Positions 23,640 through 34,814 of a stretch of 64,000 nucleotides of DNA are shown piece by piece. The DNA is from Apoderus coryli (taxonomy: Eukaryota; Arthropoda; Insecta; Coleoptera; Attelabidae): the NCBI GenBank assembly GCA_911728435.2, contig OU452213.1, positions 1,095,834 to 1,159,833 of the forward strand, written 5' to 3'. Under the pieces are notes generated by a model, which saw nothing but the letters and a program-made list of their open reading frames with translations, did not search any database and was not told where the DNA came from. The translations under genes and the position numbers were made by a program. Position 1 is the first letter of the stretch; each line of letters opens with the position of its first letter.

Positions 23640-23860
23640 TTTAGTCTGTTAGGAGCTCTGCCTTCACAAAGTGAGACAGGTGTGTTCTTGCACATGTGTG
23701 CCAGCTACCTCAACGTACGGTCTGGGGTCTCGCGACTCCCGCCTGGTTGAGATGCTTTTCCTTTGATTAGTATAGTATCTTTGTTTCGACCTCGATTGGT
23801 CTCGTCAGCAGCGGAACACCGCTGGACAGGGTATCTTTTGTATTGGTACAAGTAAAGATT
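23640..23860 (-). ncRNA. GC-richer block with a hammerhead core
   Basis: At 23783-23808 the minus strand reads CTGACGA, GACC-AATCGA-GGTC (perfect four-pair stem II) and GAAAC. These are the core and stem II of a hammerhead. The stem III/cleavage segment that should follow is not clearly foldable: the next bases are CAAAGATACTATAC. Only a bulged stem I with CAGGCGG about 40 bases away can be drawn. The surrounding 200 bases are unusually GC-rich for this intron. Confidence 0.4.
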
Positions 23861-23864
23861 AATG

Positions 23865-24640
23865 GTTGTGCTGCACAACTTGTTGCGGTAGCGGTAAGTA
23901 GTAATTAGGTAGTAATATTAATGTTTATTCAATACTAATAATTTTGTATTTTATTGTTTGATTTCCACTGTATTTTTTTCATCAAAAAGCAATTATTTAC
24001 ATATACAAGCTGCAAAATCTCTAGAGGCCCTCCCAATGGATATGCTGGAAAATGTATCTGTCGATGACCTCTAATTGTAAGGGTTTTAGTAAATTAAGTG
24101 TCAGAATTTGAATCAAAACAAACAGGACAGTTGTTCCTCTTCAAAAACAAGGAACGTATATATAGGTATCTCACGAAACTAACAAAACAAAGAAATATAA
24201 ATAAAACTTCTTGAAGAAGCCACTTAAGTTTTACGTTTATCTGAAGATGAAATCTGTGACCGTGGGTACTGAAGTGTTTCATTCAATACAATGACCAAAA
24301 ATGTTAACTAATTAGATGAACAAAGAAGGAAAAAAAATACAATTTTAATAACAGTAAAATTTAATATAAGTGTGAGGCATAGGCACTGTCACTTTGAGCG
24401 TAAAGATTATTGACCGACGCAGTTTTACTTATGAATTCTTATAAGCACACAGTTTGAATGTTTGATTGTTCTATTCAGATTAGATTTAAGAGAATTAATT
24501 AATGGTTTAAGCAGATTTACCTATATCTACAAGGCGTCGCAGGAAGAACTGCGGCGATCGTTTTCGAATTTAGTTGTTCAGCAATTTATTACATTCTTAT
24601 GTTTCAGTAGGCTCTATTTGGCGGGTCTCTTTTACGTGTA
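23865..24640. other. AT-rich intronic sequence
   Basis: No frame or repeat was recognised. Confidence 0.3.
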
Positions 24641-24644
24641 CCTA

Positions 24645-25030
24645 CTATTTTGCGACCAGAGTTTCTATATAAATATTGTAACGTCTTTCGTGCTTCGTCG
24701 TTCGGTCAAATAAAAGCGAGATTTGAATTGTTATAACTAATATGACTATATTTATTTATACTATTTATATGTCACAAAGCATAGCTGATTGTCTGTCCCT
24801 CTTATACGTTGGCTATTTATATGGTTTTCTCCTTTCTCGAACGCTTCGAGTAAATAGTCGTTTGTTCTACAACATTCTGGCGCGCGTACGTCCATTCCAG
24901 GTCTATACCGTAAGCGAGGCACATTCTACCAAATTAACACAGCGCTGCCCCCAGACGAGGATTACAGAGTCGCTTCTGGTTATATAGTTTGGGTCGCGAG
25001 CTTTCGAGAATAGTATAGCCAACGCGGTGC
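24645..25030 (+). repeat. possible solo LTR-like regulatory block
   Basis: A TATA-like box (tatataaatattg, 24667) is followed about 30 bases later by a CG-containing segment (cgtctttcgtgcttcgtcg) and an AATAAA at 24709, the order seen in an LTR's U3-R-U5. I could not define terminal TG...CA ends, a primer-binding site or a target duplication, so this is only a suggestion. Confidence 0.25.
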
Positions 25031-25187
25031 TGCCGGATGTATTTATTTATCTCTAAGCGTAGGGGACATTTTAATATTTAGCAAATTTTTAAACTAATCT
25101 AGTACCTAACTATCTGAGTTACTGAATTGTTTGACAGTTGGATAAACAATTTGACGACAATTAAAATAATTAATCATAATGTGCCAT

Positions 25188-25512
25188 TGCCAACTGAAAC
25201 ACCGAACACTTAGTCCTGCTGAGTGTCCTCCACGTATGTCATTCTGAGTTAGATCGCGCAATCCGAAAGGCCCGCATAAAGGAGGCAGAGGTCAGCAGGC
25301 TTTTTAACTTTCAGAAGGACAAGCCCCTTCACGGTGTCTTCTATAACACTGACCTTCTCCTTTCTAAGATCCGGCGGGCTAAAGTCAGAGACGGAGGGTT
25401 TCATTATTGCCTGTCAGAATGGGGTACTAAACGCCTTAGCATTATGGGTCTTAAGGTCCCTACAATCCAATGTAGGGCTTGTTATTCCTCGCCAGAGACA
25501 CTAATGCAGTAG
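25188..25512 (+). pseudogene. open frame without ATG, basic protein fragment, family unknown
   Basis: A frame of about 107 codons without a start reads HSELDRAIRKARIKEAEVSR, LFNFQKDKPLHGVFYNTDLL, LSKIRRAKVRDGGFHYCLSE, GLKVPTIQCRACYSSPETL and then a stop. The base composition is clearly more GC-rich than the surroundings. The frame is not in phase with any dumpy exon and is on the opposite strand. KPLHGVFY and a CxxC pair recall C-terminal regions of some LINE polyproteins, but I cannot assign a family. A second GC-rich stretch (25530-25660) follows with no clear frame. Confidence 0.4.
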
Positions 25513-25669
25513 ATGAGAACTAAACGATCGGCCATGCTCCCCTGACACCTGCCGGGGTCGGAGACGGTAGGGACGAAGCCTGTACGCCTCAGACAAACTT
25601 ATTTTCCTTTTCGAACTGGGGGTACAGGCAGAGGGAGAATCGACATCACTGGAGTCGATTTCGGCAACC

Positions 25670-26700
25670 GAATGTAACGATTTCCTTTGAATAGTTTAAA
25701 GAATTTTCTAAAACACAGTTTAAAGAACAAATCCAAGTTTGTTGTACCTACTAATTATTAATTCGCAAGTTTTGTAGCGTTAACTACCTCTTGTAGTGAA
25801 AAATGTAGGCTAATGTTTGCTATTTAAATATGTGGGATCGTAAAAATTCCGCGCATCCTGTATAATGGCGGGTCATTAAACGAGGTTATAGCTTTGTGCG
25901 CCTTTAGAATCAGCTTCCCATTTCTAATGCGCGCCTATAAGCCTTCTTCAAGGTTCCTTTGGTTCTCTAGTACATTATTCTGTTCCTTTTTTTTCCTCCT
26001 ATGTTATGTTACCTTGCTTGTCTTTCTTTTATTCCAACTCTTCTACATTATACTACATTGCCTGGTGCTGCTTCGTGCTTTTTTTTCTTCTTCGTTTTTT
26101 CGACTTTTTGCATCAAAACCAGTGGCTCGTTACATGCATTCTTTCGAAATCTATTTACAATCGGCCATTTGCCTATATATATAATAATAATTTCAGTTCT
26201 TTGTCTTATCTGCCATTATATTGTTCTTGTAGTATCAGCATTACATTATTTATATTAATTACCTTGTTTGTAGGTAGGTAATTAAATTCAGTGAAATTAA
26301 AACATTTTTGTGGCGCAAAATTATTTGCTAATTAGGAGACGAATTTTTTATATATGTGTTGTGTTTATAGCCTGAAGAAGCCAGTAAATATATGACGAAA
26401 CGCTATTAGCATTTTTCAAAGTCCTTATTGCCTAAGAATTCACCACTATTTAATATTGTCTGGACAAGAAATTATACAATTAACACGTATATTTCGTTTA
26501 ATAGTTTAATAAATATTTCCTCGAGGCATGGGCGTAGTCGGGGTGGGGCAGAGCATAGCGCTAGCCCCCCTGGATGGTCCTTATTAAAAAAAATAGTGTC
26601 TGCTTAATCGCAAAATATTGTGCATTACTGCAACCAGTTGTAAATGATTTGCAGCCAAAAAGTTTGGACTTATCACAATGTATGAATCATATAAAAAGAA
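25670..26700. other. T-rich intronic sequence with a decayed CTGAAGA...GAAAC motif
   Basis: 26005-26100 is pyrimidine-rich, which explains the Phe/Leu/Ser-rich frames there; these are not genes. At 26371-26398 the plus strand has CTGAAGA, an imperfect hairpin and GAAAC, a decayed version of the hammerhead-like motifs. Nothing else is recognised. Confidence 0.35.
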
Positions 26701-26711
26701 TTACAGACCTT

Positions 26712-27450
26712 TTAAAAACACGCCGGGATATAATAAAAGAAGCCGAAAAAATTGCCCAGGATATTAGTACGGACTTGAAAATGCCGAGTTACAAATCGAC
26801 AAACTTGTAAAAATTCATTTTTGGCATAACTTTCCTCAAAATATATATCATTTGCAGCCATGAAGTTTTGAATCTCCAATTTTGTATTATTTGAGCAAGG
26901 AATTTTTTGCAATTGTCCCTTAATGTTTTTGGTAGAAAGCCACAAAGCGTTTGGAATCTAACCATTATCTGATCCTGCGTGTACTATTTTGTGATTCTCT
27001 TTCCTTTATGTGATGGTGCTTTGGAAGGAGTGTCATGCGTGTGAAACCACGTTTCGTCGAGGTACATTATTGGGCGATTTTCAGACCCGTACTTTCCTTC
27101 TGACGTTATATATTCATAACGTTGTTTTTAAACGTGTGGACTCCATTAGTACAATTTTGCGATATTTAAAGCCCATTGCAGACAGAATTCGCCAAAGGGT
27201 AGTGATGCTAAAGTTGATTTGAGTTTCGTCATTGATGAGGCGGTCATATCGTATCAAATCTTTTTCCCCAGCATCTAGAATTTTTGTGACACCGGAATCT
27301 TTACGCTTTTTTCTTGATTCAATGGGATTTCCAACAATTCGAAAGTGCACATACTTACCCCATCGTTTGTTGTCTAGTAATTTTGATAAATACAGAAACT
27401 TTTCTACCGTCCCGTCAGTTTTAACATTAGAATTACAACCTTAATTTGCA
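26712..27450 (-). mobile_element. Tc1/mariner-superfamily transposase relic
   Basis: On the minus strand, 27350-27115 reads SITTLWRILSAMGFKYRK (helix-turn-helix end), then about 27080-27000 NRPIMYLDETWFHTHDT (first catalytic Asp). 26945-26775 reads STKNIKGQLQ, IPCSNNTKLEIQNFMAAND and YFEESYAKNEFLQ, the region after the third catalytic residue. The segment with the second Asp is deleted and frames shift between blocks. This is an IS630-type family distinct from the mariner copies elsewhere in the window. Confidence 0.7.
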
Positions 27451-27814
27451 AAAAGTTTGCATAAAGTCCATTGACACTAGTGTATATTATTCTGTAAACA
27501 ACTAATGTATATTTATACAAATGATTTGTTTAACAAAATTATACTTCAAACTTGTGACTAACAGGAAACCGATTTGTACGTGAGTCTCTTGTAAAAGAAG
27601 GACTCATTCAGGTATATTGTAACGGATATTCTTTTTTAAAAATATGACGTGGTTTGTTGAAGAGAAATTAATATCTATTTATATTTATTTATTTAAATAA
27701 ATAATGGATTTATTTATTTATTATTTGTGGAAAATCCTCGGGAATGAAACCCAAACATTGGTTGACTGATGGTTCGAAAACACCCTCAGCTATAGGTGCC
27801 GGAGTTTACTGACA

Positions 27815-28320
27815 TAAAAAAACACAAAATTTTGTGGAGCTGACATCGTTTCATGTTTATACATTTTTAAATAAATCCCGCTGCTCTGCGTAATGGATTA
27901 CTTGAAAAAATAAAAAAAAAAAAATTTTGTGGAGCTGACATCGTTTGATTTTTAAACATTTTTAAATAAATCTCGCTCCTCTTCGTAATAGATTACTTAA
28001 AAAAAGGAAAAAACACAAAATTTTGTGGAGCTGACCTGGTTTGATTTTTATAGATTGTTAAGTCCCGCTCCTCTTCGTAATAGATTACTTAAAAAAAGGA
28101 AAAAAACACAAAATTTTGTGGAGCTGACGAAATAGAAAAAAAAACACGAAATTTTGTGGAGCTGACGAAATAGAAAAAAACACAAAATTTTATGGAGCTG
28201 ACGTGGTTTGATTTCCAAAGATTGTTAAGAAAGTCCTGCTCCTCTTCGTAATGGATTACTTTCAAAAAACACAAAATTTTGTGGAGCTGACAGCGTTTGA
28301 TTTTTAAGCAGGTTCTTGAC
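27815..28320 (+). repeat. tandem minisatellite, about 95-bp and 35-bp units
   Basis: AAATTTTGTGGAGCTGAC recurs at about 27824, 27922, 28017, 28110, 28148, 28184 (one change) and 28273. Full units of about 95 bases also contain CGTTTGATTTTTAA and CTCCTCTTCGTAAT. Between 28110 and 28184 the units are shortened to about 35 bases, which suggests unequal exchange within the array. No conserved spacer arrangement is present, so this is not a CRISPR. Confidence 0.85.
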
Positions 28321-28334
28321 AGATATTCCACAAC

Positions 28335-29020
28335 GTTCTCTAATCCCGAAATATAAAAGGCAAGCCTCGTAGGACTAGGGTCTATCCATGTTGTGACTCT
28401 GAAGCAAACCTCCAACATAACATACCATAACTTAAGCAGTTCTTTCATAATGTTTGAACACATTTTTTGTGGCATAAGAAAATTGTACGTACACAACTAG
28501 TTGTTTTATAATATATTTAAATGGTTTTCTTTAATTTTTTTCTTCTCGTTGGGTGGTACGAGTATATACAAGAGCAAAAAATTAATTTTTCTTTGGTTCT
28601 AGTCTAACCTTCCCAGTATTGAAAAATATGCATAAATAATCTCAACATATATCATAATTGCTATCGTACCAGGTTAACGCTACAATTAAGCGATATTAAT
28701 TTTCTTTGCTCTTAGTTCTTGCTAAATGCTTGTGTAGTAATCCTTATTTTTCTAGATTTTATGATCTATTAAACAAGTTTTATTTAATAAGCAACATTGT
28801 AGCATATAAAACGATTTTTAATGATATCTAGTACAAGATTAAAGTTGCTGATAATTTGCATGAGAACTTAAAATTGTAACTTTGTAAATTTCTTAATAAA
28901 GCACTAGGGGGATGAAACGGGCGCCGCCATGTTCCCCTATTGTTGTCCCAACAAATTTGTAATTAAACTACGATTCGTCTACTAAAGCGGGAATTTTAAA
29001 TTCAGGCCAATAAGAGGCCG
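28335..29020. other. intronic sequence with a short mariner-related stretch
   Basis: 28345-28400 (cccgaaatataaaaggc) resembles 17805-17840 beside the mariner fragment there. The minus-strand frame at 28496-28089 mostly translates the minisatellite and is not a gene. The rest is AT-rich. Confidence 0.35.
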
Positions 29021-29024
29021 AATT

Positions 29025-29685
29025 TTTTTAAATGGAATGGTATATACTATGCCGGTTGATAAACATAAAAATAACCTTCCTATACCTAAAATATTCAATT
29101 TCATCAATATTTTGAATTTTGTACATTTTTGTCAAAATACAATTCGCAGAAACCATCTAGAAACGTCAAATATTGACAATTAGATTATTGTTAATATTAC
29201 TGCAGTTTGTTTAACATACCAGTTAACTAAGTTGAAGAAAATGCAACATAATCACTCGAATTTAGATGTTTTTAATTGATTTCAAAACTGTTAATGTAAT
29301 AAATGTTCAAAATGATTTCCGTTCACTTCTAAACATTTTAGTACCCTTTTATTAACCTCCTGAGTTGTAGCTCGCCTAATTTTACGCCTGAGCCTTTCTA
29401 ATAACTCCTCTCGTGTGTTAATTGGTGTTTTTATTCTACCGTTTTCTTCACCTAATAAAATTACCCACGAGCCGCCACTGACGTGTGGATTTTGATTGTT
29501 CCAGAAATGTACAACAAACTCTCGTTCAATAACTAGATGGTTTCTGCAAATTGCAAATTGTATTATAACAAAAATGTACAAAATTCAAAATATTGAAGAA
29601 ATACCTATATCATTAAAAAGGTTATTTTTTTTTTGTCTATCGAACGGCATACTCGAATATATACTATTCCATTAAAAAAAAAAGA
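29025..29685 (-). mobile_element. non-autonomous element with ~135-bp terminal inverted repeats
   Basis: The left arm (29025-29160) and right arm (29533-29685) are inverted copies. Landmarks are GGAATGGTATATACT / atatatactattcc at the outside and AAACCATCTAG / CTAGATGGTTT at the inside, with TTTTGAATTTTGTACATTTT shared. Inside, a minus-strand frame ends LRRKIRRATTQEVNKRVLKC, LEVNGNHFEHLL, the C-terminus of transposases of the DUF4817-associated IS630-like family. Catalytic parts are deleted. The arms have diverged by small indels. Confidence 0.8.
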
Positions 29686-29689
29686 CTTT

Positions 29690-30980
29690 TCCTAGTAAAC
29701 ATGGTTCATGTTTAAATTCAATTAAATCTTGTTCTGCAACTGCCTTCTGCTATTACCGAACTCCAAAGTTTCAGCAACATATCCTTTGTAGTTCCCGAGA
29801 ACTTTGAATAGGACACTCAGGATGAATCATCCTGTATAATATGGCGGACTACGTTGGGAATCCAGCCACAGAATTGGGTGTGGAAAGTATTTAAGTTAGT
29901 GTGCTCCAACCATTTAAAAACTGAGGATTTTCTGAATTTTCCTGGAAGGCGTACGTTGAATTTACACTACCCACAATACCAGGTACTTCTGGAATAAAAC
30001 AGGGTAGTCGGTTTGGCCCATCTCATTGACTAAATGAAATTTTGCAACACGATTTTACATTTATTTAAAAAAAAATGCAGAAGTTTGTAACAAAATAGAA
30101 CCCGCCACTGGCAAGCTTACAGATTACTCAATTCTAGAATACATGGGTGGCAGATCACTTCTTTCTGTGAATTTGCAATATCTAACAAGTCCTTTTTTTC
30201 TAATATATATATTTACGATAACACGAAATATTCCCATAGATTTGTTGACATAGGGTTCATATTTTTTCTAAACATAAATACGAACGTACCCTAATATTAT
30301 GTGATACGACAAACATGGGGGGTCTAAAAGTTATCTGCGTCATAAAAATTGTGCAAGGCTTTTAAAAATATTTTATTTTGATGTCTTTTTTCTGATTGGC
30401 TTATTTTCATTTTGTATTACCTACTATGTAACTTTTATGAGGCAATTCTGGAAAGGCAAAAGGACTTTAAGATTAGAATCGTGAAATATTTTAATTTGTT
30501 TTTGGACTTGTATATTTTTCAGTTAAGAATTATTTTCTAGTTTTTGTTTAAAGATTAAGTCCATTTCATTTTATTCTGAAGTAGTGAATTGTATAAAGTT
30601 CCGTAAGTTTTGATATTCGTTTAATTGAAGGCCTTTTTGTTTAATCAGTTTTTTTTAACCCGTAACAATTTGAATAGCATATTGGGGTTCATTCGGATTG
30701 AGCTATAACATTAGTATTCTTTCTGAATGTATATAACATCCGCTAATTTTCAAAATGGTTACAAGTTTCCAACTTTTGAGAGTCACTAAAGTTATAAAGC
30801 TCTAGAGTACAGCAAGCGATGTGCAAAATTATATGAAAAAAGCTATTTAATATGTGTAGATATAGGAATTCAAAGATAATAAATTGGTGTATAAAATTAT
30901 ACATTTATTGCTTTGCAATAATTTATCTATAATAGGTTTCAAACGTACCTATGCAATAAAATGAAGTTCAAATAATTGCT
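29690..30980. other. AT-rich intronic sequence
   Basis: gatgaatcatcctgtataat at 29821 is another transposon-end-like fragment. No coding frame or repeat is recognised up to dumpy exon 2. Confidence 0.35.
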
Positions 30981-30983
30981 TAC

Positions 30984-31042
30984 CGTTAATGTGTGTTCTA
31001 ACCAAAACCAAACGACCAGTGGAAGAATGATCTTCCTTTGAG
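30984..31042 (-). CDS. dp: dumpy, coding exon 2 (signal peptide)
   Basis: On the minus strand TTTTCTGTTGCAG opens the exon and GTAAGC closes it. The 59 bases complete the split codon from exon 1 and end in phase 0. With exon 1 the protein begins M-A-N-A-Q-R-K, then IILPLVVWFWLEHTLT. A short basic head, a hydrophobic core of about ten residues and a polar end are a classic signal peptide, so the protein enters the secretory pathway. Exon 3 continues directly in phase. Introns on both sides are about 19 kb and packed with transposons. Confidence 0.85.
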
Positions 31043-31389
31043 CTGCAACAGAAAATGTTATAACTATTAGTATATTTAATTGATAATAATAATTACCTAT
31101 TTCAATTTCAACTAAGTGTGTATTAAACTAGGTGATATATAATGTAGATGTATTTTAAATATTATGCAATTCATTCTCTATGACACACTTTTCTATATTG
31201 AAAATGTTATTTAATTCAGGAAAGTACTGAAGGTTATTTGCTCGTGGGTATTTCTTTTATTTGTTAGAGAACGAAGATGCTAAAAAACATTCCTCGGGAT
31301 TATGGCGTACTGCTAATTAAACGTGTCAACTTTAACTATACCATAACACATTTAATTAATTTGCAGAATCGCAAATAGCAGTTGTTAAC

Positions 31390-31960
31390 AAGAAATTGTT
31401 ACTTGGTTTAACAGTTTTTCATGATATTATGGCCACCGAAATGTTAAGCGATAAACTAAGTGAGTCACAGTTTGAAAATCACGTAACGACATTAAAGTCA
31501 TCTTACTATACAATCTACACAATATCAATTGAAGATTTGGGTAAAAGAAAGGTCTGTGCACGTTTCATCTTTCCTTCAGATCAAAGCATTGAAAACGATC
31601 CAGATTTCTTTGATTTGATCATAGCTAGTAACGCAATATGATGCTTTATATGTTCCTGAAACTGAAAGACAATCTTTGTTGGAATTTAAGCGTGTTTAGA
31701 AGTCAAGAAACATGACAATGTTCCATGCTTCCAAAGAATTTGTTGTAGAAGATGATACTATCAATCGAGAGTACTATTTACAAGTTTTACATTGTTTGTG
31801 GTCGAGAGATTATCCTAAAGCAAAAGAGCTATTTTTATGGCATGATAAACCGTGCTCTGTCTGTCTTTCCAACCTGTACAACCCAAGAAGAACCAGCGCA
31901 AGCAAGTTATGCCGATAGTTTATTTGGAACGCTAAAAGAATTATCTTCAGAAGATTGACG
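31390..31960 (+). mobile_element. possible mariner-type transposase relic
   Basis: The frame at 31396-31641 ends in SIEDLGKRKVCARFIFPSD, which resembles the mariner linker (LGxRKVCARFVPxxL). After two stops a second frame reads TMFHASKEFVVEDDTINREY, YLQVLHCL, similar to the region after the second catalytic block (KEFVPxGQTVNxxFYxxVL). The similarity is weak and the remaining sequence is not recognisable. A host pseudogene cannot be excluded. Confidence 0.4.
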
Positions 31961-32449
31961 GCAACAATGACCCGGAGTTAAAAAATTTGAGGACAACACG
32001 TGGAAGGCATGCCAATGCGCCAAAAAGTAATCCCTCAAACTGACCACTCAGTACAAGCGAAGGCGTTGAATAAGCATCTGGCATAAGCATTAAAAGTACG
32101 TTTTTTGAGTGTCAAATTGTATTTAATTATTAAACTGTCATGATATTATTTTATGTCATGGATCCGCACCTGCAAATTGCAAATCGAACAAATTGATATT
32201 ACAAAATTGATGATACAGTTAGAAATTAATAATTATTTCGTTAAATGAATGTAACATACGTAATAATTTTTTTCCAATTTCGCTAGACGACCTTGCTGCA
32301 CATTATAATGCACAGCCTCATTAAAATATATATATACAGTCCGGTTTCTATGTGATTTAATATTTTTTTTTATTATTGTGCTTTTAGACATTGTAACTTT
32401 ACTGAAGCAAATTAATATAATAAATATTATTTGTATTTAATATTTATTT

Positions 32450-32660
32450 CGACCAAAAACAACAATGGAATTCTATCGTCGATATGTGACAATGGATGAA
32501 AAATGGCTTCACTATTACACGAATTGAAGATATAATCCGGTAGAATACTGGAACGCATATTAGCCGAGGGTCGTCTTCAACTAAAGCTCTACCATGCTCA
32601 AAGAACCCATACCACTTGGATACTATTGTTTTTCGTGATCAAGGTTTCCCGGAAACTGAT
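32450..32660 (+). mobile_element. mariner transposase fragment
   Basis: The frame reads MEFYRRYVTMDEKWLHYYTN before a stop. It contains the first catalytic Asp in the TMDExW motif of mariner (normally VTMDETWIHHY). Downstream text (about 32560-32650) fits SKPSTMLK and VFRDQ out of frame. The same motif occurs on the opposite strand at 48960-49045. Confidence 0.7.
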
Positions 32661-32789
32661 GAGATATCTTCTTTAATGGTTTCATTTTTTATGGCATTTT
32701 TAGCTGTCTGATTTTTTTGAAAATTTAATTTGTCTGTAAAAGTCTAAAAAAGAGTCAGAAAAGTGTGTACAACCACGATAACCCAAAAC

Positions 32790-32905
32790 TAACTTAACAG
32801 ATTTTGATGAAATTTGGTACAAAAATACTATTTTTAGATCCTGATTAACTTTTGGAAACCATTGAGCGTAGGTAAGAGCTTTAAAAAAGGATTCTTAAAC
32901 ATGTG
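32790..32905 (+). repeat. dispersed repeat family A, short fragment
   Basis: aacagattttgatgaaattt then ggtacaaaaatacta and gagcgtaggtaagagcttt match the first part of copy 1 at 7080-7180, same orientation. A matching inverted piece is at 34660-34775. Confidence 0.6.
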
Positions 32906-32944
32906 ACAAAACAAAGACACACGGGCAATAGAATTTACTTTTGT

Positions 32945-33645
32945 CCTACCCTGTATATATATTGGGTCTGCCAGAAAACTTTTTTTTTTTTGAAAATGCT
33001 ATAAAAGAAAAACTGCTGAATATTTTCTCAAATTTCTTTTTTTATTTGAAAGTACAATCCATCCGGTTAATAATGACAAATAATTTCATTCAAATGGCTG
33101 CCTCGGCTGGCCATGCAGTAGCCTACACGATCGGTCCAATTTTTAAGCACATTATCGATTGTGTGCAGCTGTATTTCACCAATGGCTTCACGAATATTGT
33201 CCTTTAAAGCGTCAATTGTCTCTGGCTTGTCGGCGTAACACTTATCTTTGACGGCACCCCACAAATAATAGTCCAACGGTGTCAAATCGCAGCTCCGAGG
33301 TGGCCAAACGACATGAGGTCTGCAGCTGATAATGCGATCTTCAAAAACAGGGCGCAAAACATCGAGTGTAGCTTCGGCTGTGTGGCACGTAGCGCCGTCC
33401 TGTTGAAACCAAATGTTGCCAATATCCTCCTCTTCAATTTTTGTGAACAAAAATTCGTTCAACATGGCCCGATAACGATAGCCATTGACTGTAACGGCCA
33501 CTCCTTGCTCATTTTCGAAGAAAAATGGCCCAATTATGCCGGCTTTTCAATGTATGCGTGCGGGTTTTCTGTGCCCCAAATGCGACAATTTTGCTTGTTT
33601 ACATACCCGCCAAGATCAAAATGAGCTTCATCTGAAAAGATGATT
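32945..33645 (-). mobile_element. DD41D (rosa-like) Tc1/mariner transposase, 5'-truncated
   Basis: On the minus strand about 33640-33530 reads KIIFSDEAHFDLGGYVNKQN (first catalytic Asp). A stop and frameshift follow, then the frame 33501-33067 begins AVTVNGYRYRAMLNEF and carries IWFQQDGATCHTAEATLDV (second Asp) and VVWPPRSCDLTPLDYYLWG (third Asp). There are 41 residues between the second and third Asp, which fits the DD41D group. The protein ends SHLNEIICHY, and a likely 3' terminal repeat lies near 32950-32985. The DNA-binding N-terminus is missing and the frame is broken once, so it is inactive, but the C-terminal half is well kept. Confidence 0.85.
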
Positions 33646-33699
33646 TTTTTGGCATATATAGGATATTCGATGTTGTTTGCTTTTCATACGAAGCAAGTT

Positions 33700-34560
33700 T
33701 AGTTTTCAATAATATCTTAATAAACATTAAATTGTAAAATAACTATTAATCTTCGCTTTTCATCAATAGTACTATATTAATCATTTTTCTTCATGTTTCT
33801 TAGATCTTCTATACATATATACAAGTAGATACAAGTTTGAAATTCCTCGTATGTGTTTTTAAGGTTATTACGTAAATTGATAAGGAAATTAAGTAAAAAA
33901 ACATGTCCATGCCATAATTAGATAGCAAAAAAGAACTTTCTCTGAGCCTACTAACATTCTATATTATAAAAACACTAAGAAACTAGTAAATATTTATCCA
34001 CATGATGTTATCTGTTATCAATAATTAATTATGGTTAACGCATGTTGTTGGTAAATTATCCATAAAAAACAATACAGGTTTATAATATGCATTTCATTAC
34101 TGAAGGTATGGACAGGACAGTGAAACGCGGTTTGGTTACCTCCACAAAGGGCTCAACCATACAGGTATAATAAATACATATTTTGTGGCCTGTGAGAAAG
34201 TCGAGGCATCATCAACAACACACAACCATAAATATATTATGCTTAACATGATTCTTTTAAGCTTTCGACACGCGTACCACATCAAAATTTAATAATAAAG
34301 AAACAAAATAAAGTATATAAGATGCCGCAATGTTATAATATTATCCACAAAACTGATACGAAGCGCAGATGGTTTTTTTTTAATGTTTCTATAGACAAAA
34401 TGTTATGTATTTATTTGTGTTGATAGGTGAATAATTTATCAAGTAATTGTTGTGCGTTAATGTTACTCGTAGTTTGTTTTTTTTTTTTTAATTTGTGACA
34501 GCTGTATATAGCGTGGACCAAACATTTAACCAACATACTTACATCTTGGGCTATTTTCGA
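33700..34560. other. AT-rich intronic sequence
   Basis: No coding frame, repeat unit or motif was recognised. Confidence 0.35.
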
Positions 34561-34564
34561 TTTT

Positions 34565-34810
34565 TGGAAAGACGATGTTAAATGTTTTAGGCTATATTCT
34601 ATTAAATCAATGAAAAATTATTCAATATTCTGGATATGTTTAAGAACTATTAATTTTTGAACCCTTTTTTAAACCTCTTACCTACGCTCAAGGGTTTCCA
34701 AAAGTTAATCAGGATCTAAAAATAGTCTGAAGTATTTTTGTACCAAATTTCATAAAAATCTGTTAACTCATTTAGATGCGGAAACTCTAGAGTTTTTTTT
34801 TTTTTTTTGT
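34565..34810 (-). repeat. dispersed repeat family A, fragment
   Basis: GGCTATATTCTATTAAAT, TTATTCAATATTCTGGATA, TTTTTGAACCCTTTTTTAAA and TACCAAATTTCATAAAAAT are in the same order as in the inverted copy at 56380-56560. It is non-coding. Confidence 0.7.
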
Positions 34811-34814
34811 TTTA

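Noticed and set aside
24241..24290. CTGAAGATGAAATCTG motif as another hammerhead
   Set aside because: No GAAAC follows on the same strand and no stem II can form.
25894..26281. Three overlapping Phe/Ser/Leu-rich frames
   Set aside because: They arise from a pyrimidine-rich stretch read in all three frames.
28089..28496. 135-codon minus-strand frame
   Set aside because: It translates the minisatellite and a mariner-flank remnant; its repeated 'SSxxFxVFF' pattern is just the repeat unit.
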